64,000 nucleotides of DNA from Hydractinia symbiolongicarpus (Eukaryota; Cnidaria; Hydrozoa; Anthoathecata; Hydractiniidae): contig NC_079881.1 in the NCBI RefSeq assembly GCF_029227915.1, positions 12,873,501 to 12,937,500 on the forward strand. The letters are read 5' to 3'. The notes under the pieces were generated by a model. It did no database searches, was not told the DNA's origin, and worked only from the letters and a program-made list of their open reading frames with translations. A program made the position numbers and the translations under genes. The stretch's first letter is position 1. Each line of letters opens with the position of its first letter. Positions 34,045 to 43,834 of this stretch are shown in pieces.

Positions 34045-37035
34045 TCTGATGAGGATGTAGAAAATACCATCCGTGCATTGTTCAGGTAAATATTCAAAGA
34101 ACAAGAATTTATTCCATTTTTCCATATTTGTTGATTTGACAGAAAAATTGTTGATTTGCTCATTTCAGTACACCAGATGAAGTTTCAACAATTGCTGGTA
34201 CTGGAATAAGTGATAAATCTAGGTAAGGGTTTAATTTTTACATTTGCAGGAAATCAGTGTAAGTTTGAAAGTTTCTCATAAATTCCAATCTCTAATATCA
34301 ATTTAGTGTTCCTGGTATGCAGACAGAAAACATTGATTATGAAACAACTTTCGATAATAATTTATCAACAGTCGATGATGGATTTTCATATCCTATAGCT
34401 AGCATTGGAATCATGTCTACAACTGATAATGAATTATTATCTACAGCTAGTAGTAGAATTGTAGTTCAAGTTGATGGCAGAGGAATGCCACCTTCCAGTA
34501 AATTTATTCACACAGATACAAGGTGAGCAACAATAATTTCTTTTATCTTGCTTGTATTTTATAAGTATTAAAAAATTTAATCAGAAAGTATTAAAAATGG
34601 GAAATCACACATTCAAGCAATGTTTTTCTTTTAGCATATCTTCCAGCAACTCATCATCATCTGCAATAGCTACTGAAGTACCCATTTTAAAAACAACAAG
34701 GTAAATAATAATAATAATAATAATAATAATTATGCATATTGAGAGCAAAATATTTGTCAGACAAAAAGAATTAAAAAATATTAACATCCGAAAATTTTCA
34801 CACTTGATGTATTTGGTTCGAAAATAAATGCAATTATATTATACAGGCAGCAGTACTGTTCCAACAAAATGATACATATTTCCTCTGCATGTTTTAAAAA
34901 GAGTTGTTTTAGTTTAAATGTTAACTTATCTTACTCACTACATTTTCACATTTATTCATAGAACTGGAGAGAATGATTTTGAAAAAACTGAATTTATCAT
35001 TAGCGTCCTTGTGAATAGTCCAGGAGATTTTGCACAATGCAAAAAACCAGATGTGGAAGAGACTAGAAAACATAATTTTATGTGTACAATGAATCGCAAG
35101 AACATACCTATTGCATCTGCAAAAAGCAGTTGGAAATGGAGCATATTCGAAGAAAGGTAACTCGAAGAAAAGTTATTATTATGATGGTAATGGATGTCAA
35201 GTTGCTCACCAGGGTACAGAGAACAAGTGGTATATAAACGTTCGTTTGAATGATCAATCCACTTATCAGAAGGTCATTGTGAACTCAGGAGATGTTTTTC
35301 ATGTAAAAAGACACTATCGCTATAATAAACTCAATGAAAACTTCTGTCAATTGATTGCTGAAGTGCAACGTGCAACTGACCAACTACCATTTGATTATTA
35401 TTATGTTCTTTATCGCTGGGAAAATGGAGAAAGTAAAGAGAACTTTACCATGGGTAGACATGGCAACGCAAAAAATCCTTTTACAGATACACTGTAGATA
35501 TGTTCACTTGATACCAATGATATATCTTTTTTTCAACACTTCTTAACATCACTTAGCGAGTGCGTTATAATCAAACGACGTCAAGTCGCGATGTATATGA
35601 AGTACGTTAAACCACAGCGTTTTAGTATAGTGTGTACTTCGCGCTTTTTTTTTATTCATTTTTTGAATATAATGTATTTATTAAAATTTCTACTCACATA
35701 TTCTCAGGTGCTTATTACCGTAAAGACTCGGATGTATTGAAGATTATATCTGAAAATTTGGGAAACAGATTATCACCAGAAGAAGCGTACATAGCGAACA
35801 ATATAAGTCAGTTCAAGCAGCATAGTTAATCTCAAATCTGTTCACAATCAAAACTATCGTTTAAAGAAAAAACTCCGCGACGAAGAACAATCTAAAAAGC
35901 CTGTGGAATGTAATGAGGATGAGAAGTTCACATCTTGCGTCAGAAAGGGGATCATCAAGTCAGTTCGATTTACGAGTGACCGATATACCACTTTGAACTG
36001 TAAAGAATATATGTTAAAAGACATTGTACGGTTTTGTGTTCACGAGGAGTCGATACTGAATGTAGATACAACTTTCGACTTGGTTCCTGGCCTGTGGTTG
36101 ACAGATACGACATACCAAAGTCTTGCATTATTGGACAAAGACGGGAAAAATCCAGAATTTCCAGGACCTTCCATGTGGCACTTCAAGAAAGATCGCATCG
36201 AGTTTTGTCAATTCGCCACGGAAATAACTGTCTTGTGCTCTGACTTGCGATTTATTAAAAAGTCGGCCACGAATTAGATCTTGCGACAGCTAATGGAATT
36301 GCCGATGTATTCGCCAGTGCAACTCATCTCTGGTGCACGCAGCGCATTCAAGCAAGAGACAAAGTACGTCTTAAGAAGTTGGGAGCAAACGAACGCCAAT
36401 CGAACAAAATAATGGCAGATCTGTATAGCTGTCAAACAGGTTACTTGCAGGAGCAAGGACTAGCCGATGCAGAAAGCAATGTAGATTTCAATGCTATGTT
36501 AGAAAACTCGAAACCAGTATGGAATGATTTAGTTCCTGGTTCCCATGAATGGTTTGAATTAAATCATGTACCATTGTTCATAGAATGTCTCATTATGACT
36601 AGCAGACAAAACCTTGGAATATCTGGTCGGTATTACAACAATGGATTGGAACTAAAACATAGACTACAAAAGAAGAAACTGCGTGATAAAATGGTAAACG
36701 TTGCAGATGCTGTTACAGTAGTAACCACAACGTTGTGTGAGTGGATAGAGCAACATTTTCATCATGAAATTCTACTTGCTCTTAGAGGACTTGGAAAGTA
36801 TAGACTCTCTCCAGGTTACCAGCATTTTTTTGTCGATCCTAATCAATGGGCCAGATGGAGTTCAGATCGAAGGGAACAACACATTGAAAAGTTTTTCGAA
36901 TTTATTCTAAAGTCAACTGGTATGTATGTAAAACCTTTGAACGCTGGTAAGAAATCACATGTACACAACCGTAAACACAGCCAGAACCAGAGTTGTTTAC
37001 AAACAGAGCACACTTTCAGTCAAAGTATAGCATAA
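34045..37035 (+). pseudogene. Intron-rich MULE-like transposase gene, decayed
   Basis: Small exons with good AG/GT borders and matching phase lie at 34,045-34,085, 34,169-34,222, 34,307-34,522, 34,635-34,700 and from 34,962. The last part encodes a domain with SYYYDGNGCQVAHQG, then after an intron ending near 35,707 a large region with VDTTFDLVPGLWLTDTTY, GPSMWHFKKD, ASATHLWCTQRIQ and LGISGRYYNNGLELKHRLQ. The VDTTF...GP...HLWC layout matches MULE-type transposases abundant in cnidarians as I remember them. Frameshifts near 35,110 and 36,255 and a stop near 35,827 break it. The N-terminal exons are Ser/Thr/Asp-rich and unrecognised. It could be a degraded element or a failed domestication. Confidence 0.55.
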
Positions 37036-37879
37036 TTGCCTGGAAACAGCCATATTAATATAGATACAATCAAAATAAATGGTGGACTTGCCGCCATCTT
37101 GCCTATCCGTGCGGTTTTGGTTGAATGAAAACAAGATGGGGGGAGGGGGCGGATTCCGCCCACTCTGACGGTTTTTTTAATAACTCATTATTGCTTTGTT
37201 ATATGGCTATGATACTTCTCAGTTTCAATATTTATCTACTAGACACCTGCATGCTAAATATTTAGGTCCATACTACCCGCCAAAATCTCTATGAAACCCT
37301 TATAATGGGGAAAATATAATAAATCCTGTTAGGATTATCCTTAGAACTTAAAACTTGCAACACAACTTTGTTTTATCAAGAAGAATCATTTTGCATAATT
37401 TGGACACGTGACTAATCTGATTTCCCGATTTTGTCGGGTTTTACCCAAAAATCGGAAAAAACGGGTTTTGGGCAATTTTTGGCACTTTTTTATGCGATCC
37501 ATGTAAAAACCGGAAGGTATGTTAAGTAACTTTTATTTAGCTTTCATAAACTTCAAACAGAATGTAAAAATTTGCTCTAGAACAAAAGTAATTAAATTTT
37601 AAGCTCGTAGTGGCATTTCTAACAAATTTAAGGCTTCTGATGACGTCACAGAAAATGTGCTGACGCAAGCCAAAATTTATTGCCGCCATTTTGGTCCTTT
37701 TATGACGTACTATAAATTGCTAAGTTTGATTCAATCTGAACAACCCTATGAAAAGTTATTGAGGGGGGGGGGGGGGGGGCGGAAAGGACTTACAAGTTCA
37801 TCCCCTCCGACTCTCTAATATACGGCTGTTTGTTCTAAGGTATACATTAAAAACAGCGAAATGTTCCTTCTGGCGCAGT
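37036..37879. other. Non-coding stretch with a poly(G) run
   Basis: It contains a G-run of about 18 at 37,763-37,780 and AAAATCGGAAAAAACGGGTT-type words near 37,450. No gene is seen. The outer edge of Polinton B must lie near its right end, but I could not fix it. Confidence 0.35.
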
Positions 37880-38145
37880 CGCGTGCGCGTACGCAGTGAC
37901 GTTACAACAAATCCCCGATCATCCAGTACCCTGCGGTACCATACCATGTATAGCTATAGAATTCAAGGGGTAAAGTCCCTAACAGGCGGTGCTGAGTAGG
38001 GGTAATTCCCTAATGAGTAATGACGTCATAAATCATACAAAAATAAGCTAAAATTCTAGCGCAGAGGGGAATTTCCTAGTGAGTCCTGACATCATTAAAA
38101 ATCAAAGCATGCGCAGTAAAGCTCTGCAATCTTCGGTCCTTGCTG

Positions 38146-38147
<2 letters not shown>
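37880..38147. mobile_element. Polinton B left terminal inverted repeat, diverged inner part
   Basis: Words seen in the Polinton A terminal repeat recur here in the same order and orientation: CCCGATCATCCAGTACC against GCCGATCATCCAATAC, and TCTGCAATCTTCGGTCCTTG against CTCGGCAATCTTTGGACTTT. This marks the left end of the Polinton that A inserted into. The tip and its target duplication were not identified, and the other end is beyond the window. Confidence 0.45.

Positions 38148-38190
<43 letters not shown>
38148..38190. repeat. (TA)n tract at the terminal repeat/gene junction
   Basis: About 42 bp of TA repeats sit where Polinton A has a TATATAAG box next to its terminal repeat. In B the tract joins the terminal repeat directly to the 3' end of the penton-like gene, so several genes present in A at this position are absent. 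Confidence 0.85.
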
Positions 38191-38193
<3 letters not shown>

Positions 38194-38478
38194 AATGTTA
38201 ACATGTCCCCCCAAGCGTTTAACTCCCTGGTGGGAAGCAAGGCCAGAATTCCGTCCATCTGGGGACAAACGAGTCTCAACCTATGGTACACATCGGCCCT
38301 GTAATAGGTATCGCGGTCACCGCTCGTGTAGTGTTTTTTTGCAGGGTCGTAGGGCAGTCCCAGCAATCCCTGCACGGTCTATCAATCACCACCGTATACC
38401 CGTCACTGACACGGAGCCTGCAGAGTCCATTTTTCAGGACAAACAGTTTAATCTTATCTTCTGCATGGCTGTTGACAA

Positions 38479-38619
38479 TGTTAAAAACTGAGGACACGTG
38501 TGTTCAACATAATCTATTCTCAAAAATAATAATATTTACAGTTCTTCTTTCGTACTTGTTTTCGACATGTTCTCCATCGTATAGCGTGTACTCCATTTAA
38601 GTGTGTATTCGCTATAACA
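38479..38619 (-). repeat. 3' LTR of the Gypsy element
   Basis: 141 bp, beginning TGTTATAGC and ending GTTTTTAACA on the element's strand, and the same in sequence as the LTR at 43,185-43,325. The terminator and polyadenylation region are expected here, but I see no separate strong signal. Confidence 0.93.
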
Positions 38620-38749
38620 TCTTCCCCTGAAACAGCAAAACAAAAGAGAAGCAACTTGTCCTATACATAACATAAATTTCTAACATAACTACGTGTCTGT
38701 CTAAACGTCTGTCGAATTGCTATCTACAGATGTCTTGAAAGTTCATTGG

Positions 38750-41700
38750 TTAGTGTGTTTTCCATTCTTGTATTGGTCTTCTATATCGTTTTGGATATGT
38801 CTTTCTCGACTGCGGTTCTTTCGACGTTCGCTGTGACGCAGAGTTGTTTGTCATGGTTGTTTTAGAAGTAGATTTGGGGCCGCTATTCTCAAGTTCAGGT
38901 CTGTGAACGGTAACATGGTGTTCCTCATCATCCTCATCCTCAGTGTCTATTTTTATTGGCACCTGTTTGGCAGTATCTGGAATTGGTTTGAAATGAGATA
39001 TGTTGCGGGTGATCTGGTGTTCTGTTTCCTTATTCATCGCAGTGATCATCGTTCCTTTGATATCAGTAACGTGGTATGGATTCGGATTGAAAGGAGGTGT
39101 CACTTTGTTTATCTTTTTCTGTTTCACCAGACCGCGGTCACCGATGTTTAGTTCTTGTTCTTGTGTGTATCTGTTGTTATCGGCATATTCTTTTGCTTTT
39201 TGTTTACTGTCTTGGTCATTTTTGTTTAACTGTAGTTCGATGGAGTCGTCAACATTGCTAAAAAAGTCGGGAATAGCACATCGTATTTTGCGATTATACA
39301 TAAGGTCGGCTGGAGGAATATTTGTTGTAGAATGAGGTGTTATACGGTACGCCATCAAGAAGTTCTGCACTTCTTCGACGTACGACTTGTTTTCAATGTG
39401 TGCTGTACAGATTATTTTCGTCAATGGTAACATGAATCTCTCGACCTCGCCATTCGCTTGTGGCCATAGGGGCGTAACCCTCCTATGATATATTCTCCTC
39501 TTTTCCATATATCTTTTCACTTCACTGGAACGAAACGGCGGTCCGTTATCGGAAACAAGTGTTTCCGGATTTCCAAAGTGTGCAAAGGTATCGTTACAAA
39601 TGTTGGTGAAGTTCTTTGCTGTGGTATTGTTTGTGAATGCCACGACAGGATATCTACTCCGCTGATCTATCATTACTAAGGCATACTTATTGTCAGGGAG
39701 CGGTCCCAAGTAATCTGCGTTGACTGTTTGCCATATACGAGCCGGTAATTCTGTTGGCTGGATGGGTGGTAGCGTAGATTTCTTGCTGACAGATTGACAT
39801 GGAATGCAGTTGTTTACTTCATCGGTTACTAGTTTGTCCATGCCGGTGAACCAAACTTTACTTCGCAGAAGGGCTTTTGTTTTTGATAATCCCTGATGAC
39901 CAACGTGGGCAAGTTTAACTACTGTACGGTGGTATATTCTTGGTAATACAATTCGTTTGTCCTTCAGTATTAGATTCTGTTCTGAATTCAAGGTTAAGGA
40001 ATCTTTTATTTTGTGGAAGTGTTTTAATAACTTTTTTTCGTCTGATTCTGCAGCTTCTTCCAGATGTCGCCATTTGTTTGTGCTAATGATTAATATCAAT
40101 TGTTTTAATGCTGGGTCAGCTAGTGTGGCGGTTTTTATATCATTAATGTCTAAAGCGTTTGGTGTTGCGTACGACGTGAGAAAATTAACGTGTTTTTCGA
40201 TGTATTTTGTATCTGTGCCAATAGACGTTGGATTTCGGCTTAGGTAGTCACATATGTTATCTGCAGAACTGACGTAATCTGTTTTAAAGTTGTACCTCTG
40301 TAGTCGCAACATCATTCGTTCAATTCGCGGGGGCGGTGTTGATTTGGGATTGTTCAGTATATTTACTAATGCTTTGTTGTCGCGAAAAAGTGTGAAGTGC
40401 TTTCCGTAGAGGTACAAATTGTTTTTTTCACATGCATAAGTCGCTGCTAAACATTCCCGTTCTATCTGGGAGTAATTCATTTCCGGTTGCGTAAGTGATC
40501 TTGAAGAGTAAGATATCACATCTATGTCATTTTTCTTACAATTTTTTTGAAGTAGGATCGCTGAAATTCCCACTGGGCTTGCATCGCAGAACAAGAGTGT
40601 TTCTTTGTTTTCGTCAAAGTATGACAGACACGACTTTTCGGATAATGTTGTTGTCAAAGTTACAAACGCTTCTTGGCATTCTGTATTCCACTCAAATTTT
40701 ACATCTTTTCGCGTTAAACGTCGGAGAGGATAAGTAATGGTACTGTAGTTCGGAATGAATCTTTTCAAATAATTAATCATCCCCAAAAAGCTTCTTAATG
40801 ATTTGACGTCTGTAGGTCGGTTGACGTTTAAAAGACCGTTAATTTTTGTCGGACTTGGTCTCATCCCCTCTGCTGAAAACACATAGCCGAAATACTCAAG
40901 GTTATGTTGGTCAAACAAGCATTTGTGTAGGTTTAATGTTATTCCCTTATCCGATAGTGTCTTAAACACTTGTGTCAAGATTCTGTCATGTTCTTCTGTC
41001 GTTTTTGCGTAAACTAGTATGTCATCGGCAATATTGTCTGCACCGTTTATGTCTGAAAGTATTGATTGGATCGTATGTTGTAGTTCCTCTGAAGCACTAT
41101 TTGCACCAAATATTAATCGTTTGTACTGCATAATTTTGTCTTGTGTGCGGAACGCTGTTATATATCTGCAAGACTCGTCTAGTTCTAACTGGTGGAATGC
41201 TGCGTTAAGGTCTAGTTTAGTAAAGTGTTTGCTGTCCTTAAGTTTTACAAGTAGGTCGTCAACAGTAGGCGTGGGATAACGTGTTCTTACTATCGCTCTA
41301 TTTGCGCATCTCATGTCGAGACATATGCGAATACCGTTATTGCCCTTGGGTACGACAACAATTGGGTTGACCCACGGCGTCGGTTGTCCCTTAACTTCCT
41401 CTATAATATCTTGTTGCTGTAATTTTTCTATCTCTGCTTTCACTTTCTGTCTTAGTGCAAATGGGATACGTCGTTCCGCCTGTGTGACCGGTGTCACTTT
41501 CTCGTCGATATGTAGTTTGACCTTATAATCCGTAAATTTGCCGATCTTATTGCTAAAAAGCTTCTCTTTGTAAACTTCAATCAACGCACGTAATCTAGTA
41601 GGTGGTTGAACTTTTTGGGCATGTTTTGTTTTGCTCTCCCTCGTGCTGTTTTTTGTTTCAACGTTAATCTTATATGCTGCATTGTTTGTGTTTCTAGATT

Positions 41701-42577
41701 TATCTGGTTTCTTTTGAGGAATCACGTCATCCTTCGGCATAATTATTAATTTTAATTCGAGGGCAGTTTTGCCGTTTAAAAGATTTTTGTGGTCAGTGTT
41801 AATTACATAAAAATCTTTTGTTGTAAGGCGGTGCTTATTTTCGATAACGAGGTTAATTTTTCCGAGGACTTTTAATTTGGGTTCGTTCGAGCCGTATGTG
41901 ATCACCTTGGTGGCTGTCTTTTGTAAGCGAAGTTTCCCGCCACAATTTTCGTTCACTTTGTGAAATGTTTTTGTGTTCAAAATATTCAAAGCAGAACCGG
42001 TATCTATTAAGAATCGTGTGGGTGTGACCCCTTCTACCTTCACTTTTGTATAAAATCTTTCTATAGAATTTACTGACGCATAATCTTTGATCTCACTATT
42101 CTCAACGCAAACCGAAACTTTTGACTCATAGTGTGTATTTGAATTAGAACGGACACTAGCAATACAGTTATTGTTGTTGTTGTTAGCATTCCCCGCGGTA
42201 GATAACATAACTAGATTTAAACTGTTCACATTTTCGGCACCAGAGTCAGAGGAATCAGAAGTAGCCGTATTGTTGTTCACGAAGCGCCTTCCTCGAGATA
42301 TCGGACCCCTAGCACTACTTTTGCAGCAACGGGCAAAATGACCGATCTTGTGGCATTTATTACATTCTTTCCCTTCGGCCGGACATGCCTGAGAATGTGG
42401 GTAGTCGTTCCCACATCTATAACATGTTTTATAGTTATCTTTTCGGCTACTGCTATTCCCTCTGCTCGACAAGTTCTTACCTCTGAGTGTTTCCAGTTTC
42501 TTTGTAAGTCGGTTAATTTCTTCCTGTGGATTCATCGAACGCTCTACATCATCGGCTTGTTGATCTGCATCCTCCAA
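38750..42577 (-). CDS. pol: Gypsy pol: zinc knuckles, protease, RT, RNase H, integrase
   Basis: The 1,275-residue frame is uninterrupted. In order: two CCHC-type knuckles (residues about 52-85), retropepsin with FLIDTGSALNIL (about 192), reverse transcriptase with NIADDILVYAK (about 516), RNase H with FCDASPVG (about 660) and IERECLAA (about 703), the integrase zinc finger HVGHQG...CIPC (about 890-925), and the catalytic triad in VNADYLGP, VSDNGPPF and NGEVERF (about 952, 1,009, 1,045). The RT motif has Ala-Asp-Asp preceded by Ile where many Gypsy elements have Tyr-x-Asp-Asp; Mag-like lineages have a similar SDD. No ATG starts the frame, consistent with expression by frameshift from gag. Confidence 0.92.
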   Translation of the reverse strand: MEDADQQADDVERSMNPQEEINRLTKKLETLRGKNLSSRGNSSSRKDNYKTCYRCGNDYPHSQACPAEGKECNKCHKIGHFARCCKSSARGPISRGRRFVNNNTATSDSSDSGAENVNSLNLVMLSTAGNANNNNNNCIASVRSNSNTHYESKVSVCVENSEIKDYASVNSIERFYTKVKVEGVTPTRFLIDTGSALNILNTKTFHKVNENCGGKLRLQKTATKVITYGSNEPKLKVLGKINLVIENKHRLTTKDFYVINTDHKNLLNGKTALELKLIIMPKDDVIPQKKPDKSRNTNNAAYKINVETKNSTRESKTKHAQKVQPPTRLRALIEVYKEKLFSNKIGKFTDYKVKLHIDEKVTPVTQAERRIPFALRQKVKAEIEKLQQQDIIEEVKGQPTPWVNPIVVVPKGNNGIRICLDMRCANRAIVRTRYPTPTVDDLLVKLKDSKHFTKLDLNAAFHQLELDESCRYITAFRTQDKIMQYKRLIFGANSASEELQHTIQSILSDINGADNIADDILVYAKTTEEHDRILTQVFKTLSDKGITLNLHKCLFDQHNLEYFGYVFSAEGMRPSPTKINGLLNVNRPTDVKSLRSFLGMINYLKRFIPNYSTITYPLRRLTRKDVKFEWNTECQEAFVTLTTTLSEKSCLSYFDENKETLLFCDASPVGISAILLQKNCKKNDIDVISYSSRSLTQPEMNYSQIERECLAATYACEKNNLYLYGKHFTLFRDNKALVNILNNPKSTPPPRIERMMLRLQRYNFKTDYVSSADNICDYLSRNPTSIGTDTKYIEKHVNFLTSYATPNALDINDIKTATLADPALKQLILIISTNKWRHLEEAAESDEKKLLKHFHKIKDSLTLNSEQNLILKDKRIVLPRIYHRTVVKLAHVGHQGLSKTKALLRSKVWFTGMDKLVTDEVNNCIPCQSVSKKSTLPPIQPTELPARIWQTVNADYLGPLPDNKYALVMIDQRSRYPVVAFTNNTTAKNFTNICNDTFAHFGNPETLVSDNGPPFRSSEVKRYMEKRRIYHRRVTPLWPQANGEVERFMLPLTKIICTAHIENKSYVEEVQNFLMAYRITPHSTTNIPPADLMYNRKIRCAIPDFFSNVDDSIELQLNKNDQDSKQKAKEYADNNRYTQEQELNIGDRGLVKQKKINKVTPPFNPNPYHVTDIKGTMITAMNKETEHQITRNISHFKPIPDTAKQVPIKIDTEDEDDEEHHVTVHRPELENSGPKSTSKTTMTNNSASQRTSKEPQSRKTYPKRYRRPIQEWKTH

Positions 42578-43076
42578 ATGTTTTCCATAAATCTGCTAAA
42601 CTAATTGCTGTATTCTTAAATGCGTGTTTACGAATTTTGCTGTTATGAGTAGATAACACAATTTGTTGTTTAAGCTCTTTGTCCAAATTTGTTCCAAAGT
42701 CACATTTATTCGCCTGCTGTTTCAACCGTATGTAAAACTGATGAATGTTTTCGTCGGGGTGTTGTTTTAGTTTTCTAAATGCATACACTTCATAATCGAT
42801 GTTTTTCTTAGGTGAAAAATATCCATCAAATATTGTAATGGCGTTTGCAAACGTTTCATCTGTACCTGGTACTAAAAGATTGTCGTATATGTCATACGCC
42901 TCTTCACCAATGTAATTAAGCAATAAGGCTAATTTCTGCTTGTCTTCTTCAACGTTCAGAGCGACGCACAAGTTTAAAAAACGTTTCTTATATTTTTCCC
43001 ATCGAGTTGAGATTGTAGTAAAATCATCCGTATCAAACTTTGGAAAAGTTGGAAGGTTTAAAGTTGAAATAGCCAT
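42549..43076 (-). CDS. gag: Gypsy gag (capsid part)
   Basis: The 175-residue frame starts MAISTLNLPTFPKFDTDDFT and has the helical Gypsy capsid pattern with RWEKYKKRFLNL, ALLLNYIGEEAYDIYDNL and LKQHPDENIHQFYIRLKQQA. It is short because the zinc knuckles lie in the following frame. It overlaps the pol frame by about 28 nt in a different register (+1 relative to gag), so a frameshift is probably needed for the fusion product. Confidence 0.85.
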   Translation of the reverse strand: MAISTLNLPTFPKFDTDDFTTISTRWEKYKKRFLNLCVALNVEEDKQKLALLLNYIGEEAYDIYDNLLVPGTDETFANAITIFDGYFSPKKNIDYEVYAFRKLKQHPDENIHQFYIRLKQQANKCDFGTNLDKELKQQIVLSTHNSKIRKHAFKNTAISLADLWKTFGGCRSTSR

Positions 43077-43184
43077 AGTTTGTAATACACACGAATTACA
43101 CCAAGATTAATTTCTTCTGATAATGAAGTAAATTTCTGTTGTTGTTTAGGATCTTTCGTTAAAAATATAATTTCTCGTCGCCAA

Positions 43185-43325
43185 TGTTAAAAACTGAGGA
43201 CACGTGTGTTCAACATAATCTATTCTCAAAAATAATAATATTTACAGTTCTTCTTTCGTACTTGTTTTCGACATGTTCTCCATCGTATAGCGTGTACTCC
43301 ATTTAAGTGTGTATTCGCTATAACA
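43185..43325 (-). repeat. 5' LTR of the Gypsy element
   Basis: This is the promoter-bearing copy. It reads the same as the 3' LTR on inspection. The short length is at the low end for Gypsy elements. The primer-binding-site-like sequence follows internally at 43,183. Confidence 0.93.
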
Positions 43326-43515
43326 GACAATGGTCGCGATATCCTCTATTCTGCATAAACCGTTCATGATCTCGATCCGAGTCACCCTCTGATCAGGTCC
43401 CACGTATGGTAAAGTCGTTATTACTATACAAGTTCAGCCATACTTATCGATACGAGTATTCTGCCCCAGGCAGTCTTCAAATATTGTAGGCTTCTCGATA
43501 TCATAGATATACAGT

Positions 43516-43810
43516 AGCTAGAGTAGGGATGGAATATAAACACACTTTTTCAAAAAACACAGTGAAACTCTCATAAAAAATATCACACACAATTTTACTT
43601 GTGACGTCACAGCCGATCATCCAATACAAATCCCTATTATGCTGTGCACATCAAGGTAAAATCCCCATCATTCGGTGCTTAGTCATGCATATCAAGGTTA
43701 AGTGTTGATGTCACAACTTTTTGTCACGCTCCATTCCACAAAATTACGTTGATCATCAGCAAAAATCCACTGATCATCAATGTAACATCTCGGCAATCTT
43801 TGGACTTTGC
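43516..43810. repeat. Polinton A left terminal inverted repeat
   Basis: 295 bp, matching the reverse complement of 56,798-57,092 with scattered substitutions. It starts AG, as is usual for Polintons. It includes GTGACGTCACAGCCGATCA and a GTTGATCATCAGCAAAAATC region rich in TGATCA words. Confidence 0.93.
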
Positions 43811-43819
43811 TGAAATGTG

Positions 43820-43834
43820 TATATAAGAAAGGAG
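43820..43834 (+). promoter_or_regulatory. TATA-like box before the polymerase gene
   Basis: TATATAAG (43,820-43,827) lies just inside the left terminal repeat and 15 bases before the ATG at 43,835. The short distance leaves room for only a very brief leader. It is the only clear TATA-like box I see at a Polinton A gene start. Confidence 0.4.

Larger units (their letters stand above)
38479..43325 (-). mobile_element. Complete Ty3/Gypsy LTR retrotransposon
   Basis: Two 141-bp LTRs, TG...CA, appear identical, and a 5-bp target duplication GACAA (38,474-38,478; 43,326-43,330) flanks the element. On the minus strand a primer-binding-site-like TGGCGACGAGA (43,173-43,183) follows the 5' LTR by one base. 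A purine tract AGGGGAAGA (38,620-38,628) abuts the 3' LTR. gag and pol are open throughout. Integrase after RNase H places it in Ty3/Gypsy. Identical LTRs imply a very young insertion. It landed inside a Polinton B gene. Confidence 0.93.
38191..43509 (-). pseudogene. Polinton B minor capsid/penton-like gene, split by the Gypsy element
   Basis: The minus-strand pieces 43,509-43,331 and 38,478-38,191 are collinear with the plus-strand gene at 54,424-55,086 of Polinton A. Shared words are PDQRVTRIEI, RIEDIATIVNS, KIKLFVLK and GLPYDP. The Gypsy element lies between them and duplicates GACAA. The 5' end is at the Polinton A insertion: the first few codons lie on the far side at 57,106-57,099. The 3' end runs into the (TA)n tract. 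A penton-like role is inferred from size, position and remembered relatives only. Confidence 0.5.

Noticed and set aside
38195-38600. Plus-strand frames of about 100 residues across the Gypsy boundary
   Set aside because: They cross from Polinton sequence into the LTR and are antisense to the penton-like gene and the LTR, so they are chance frames.
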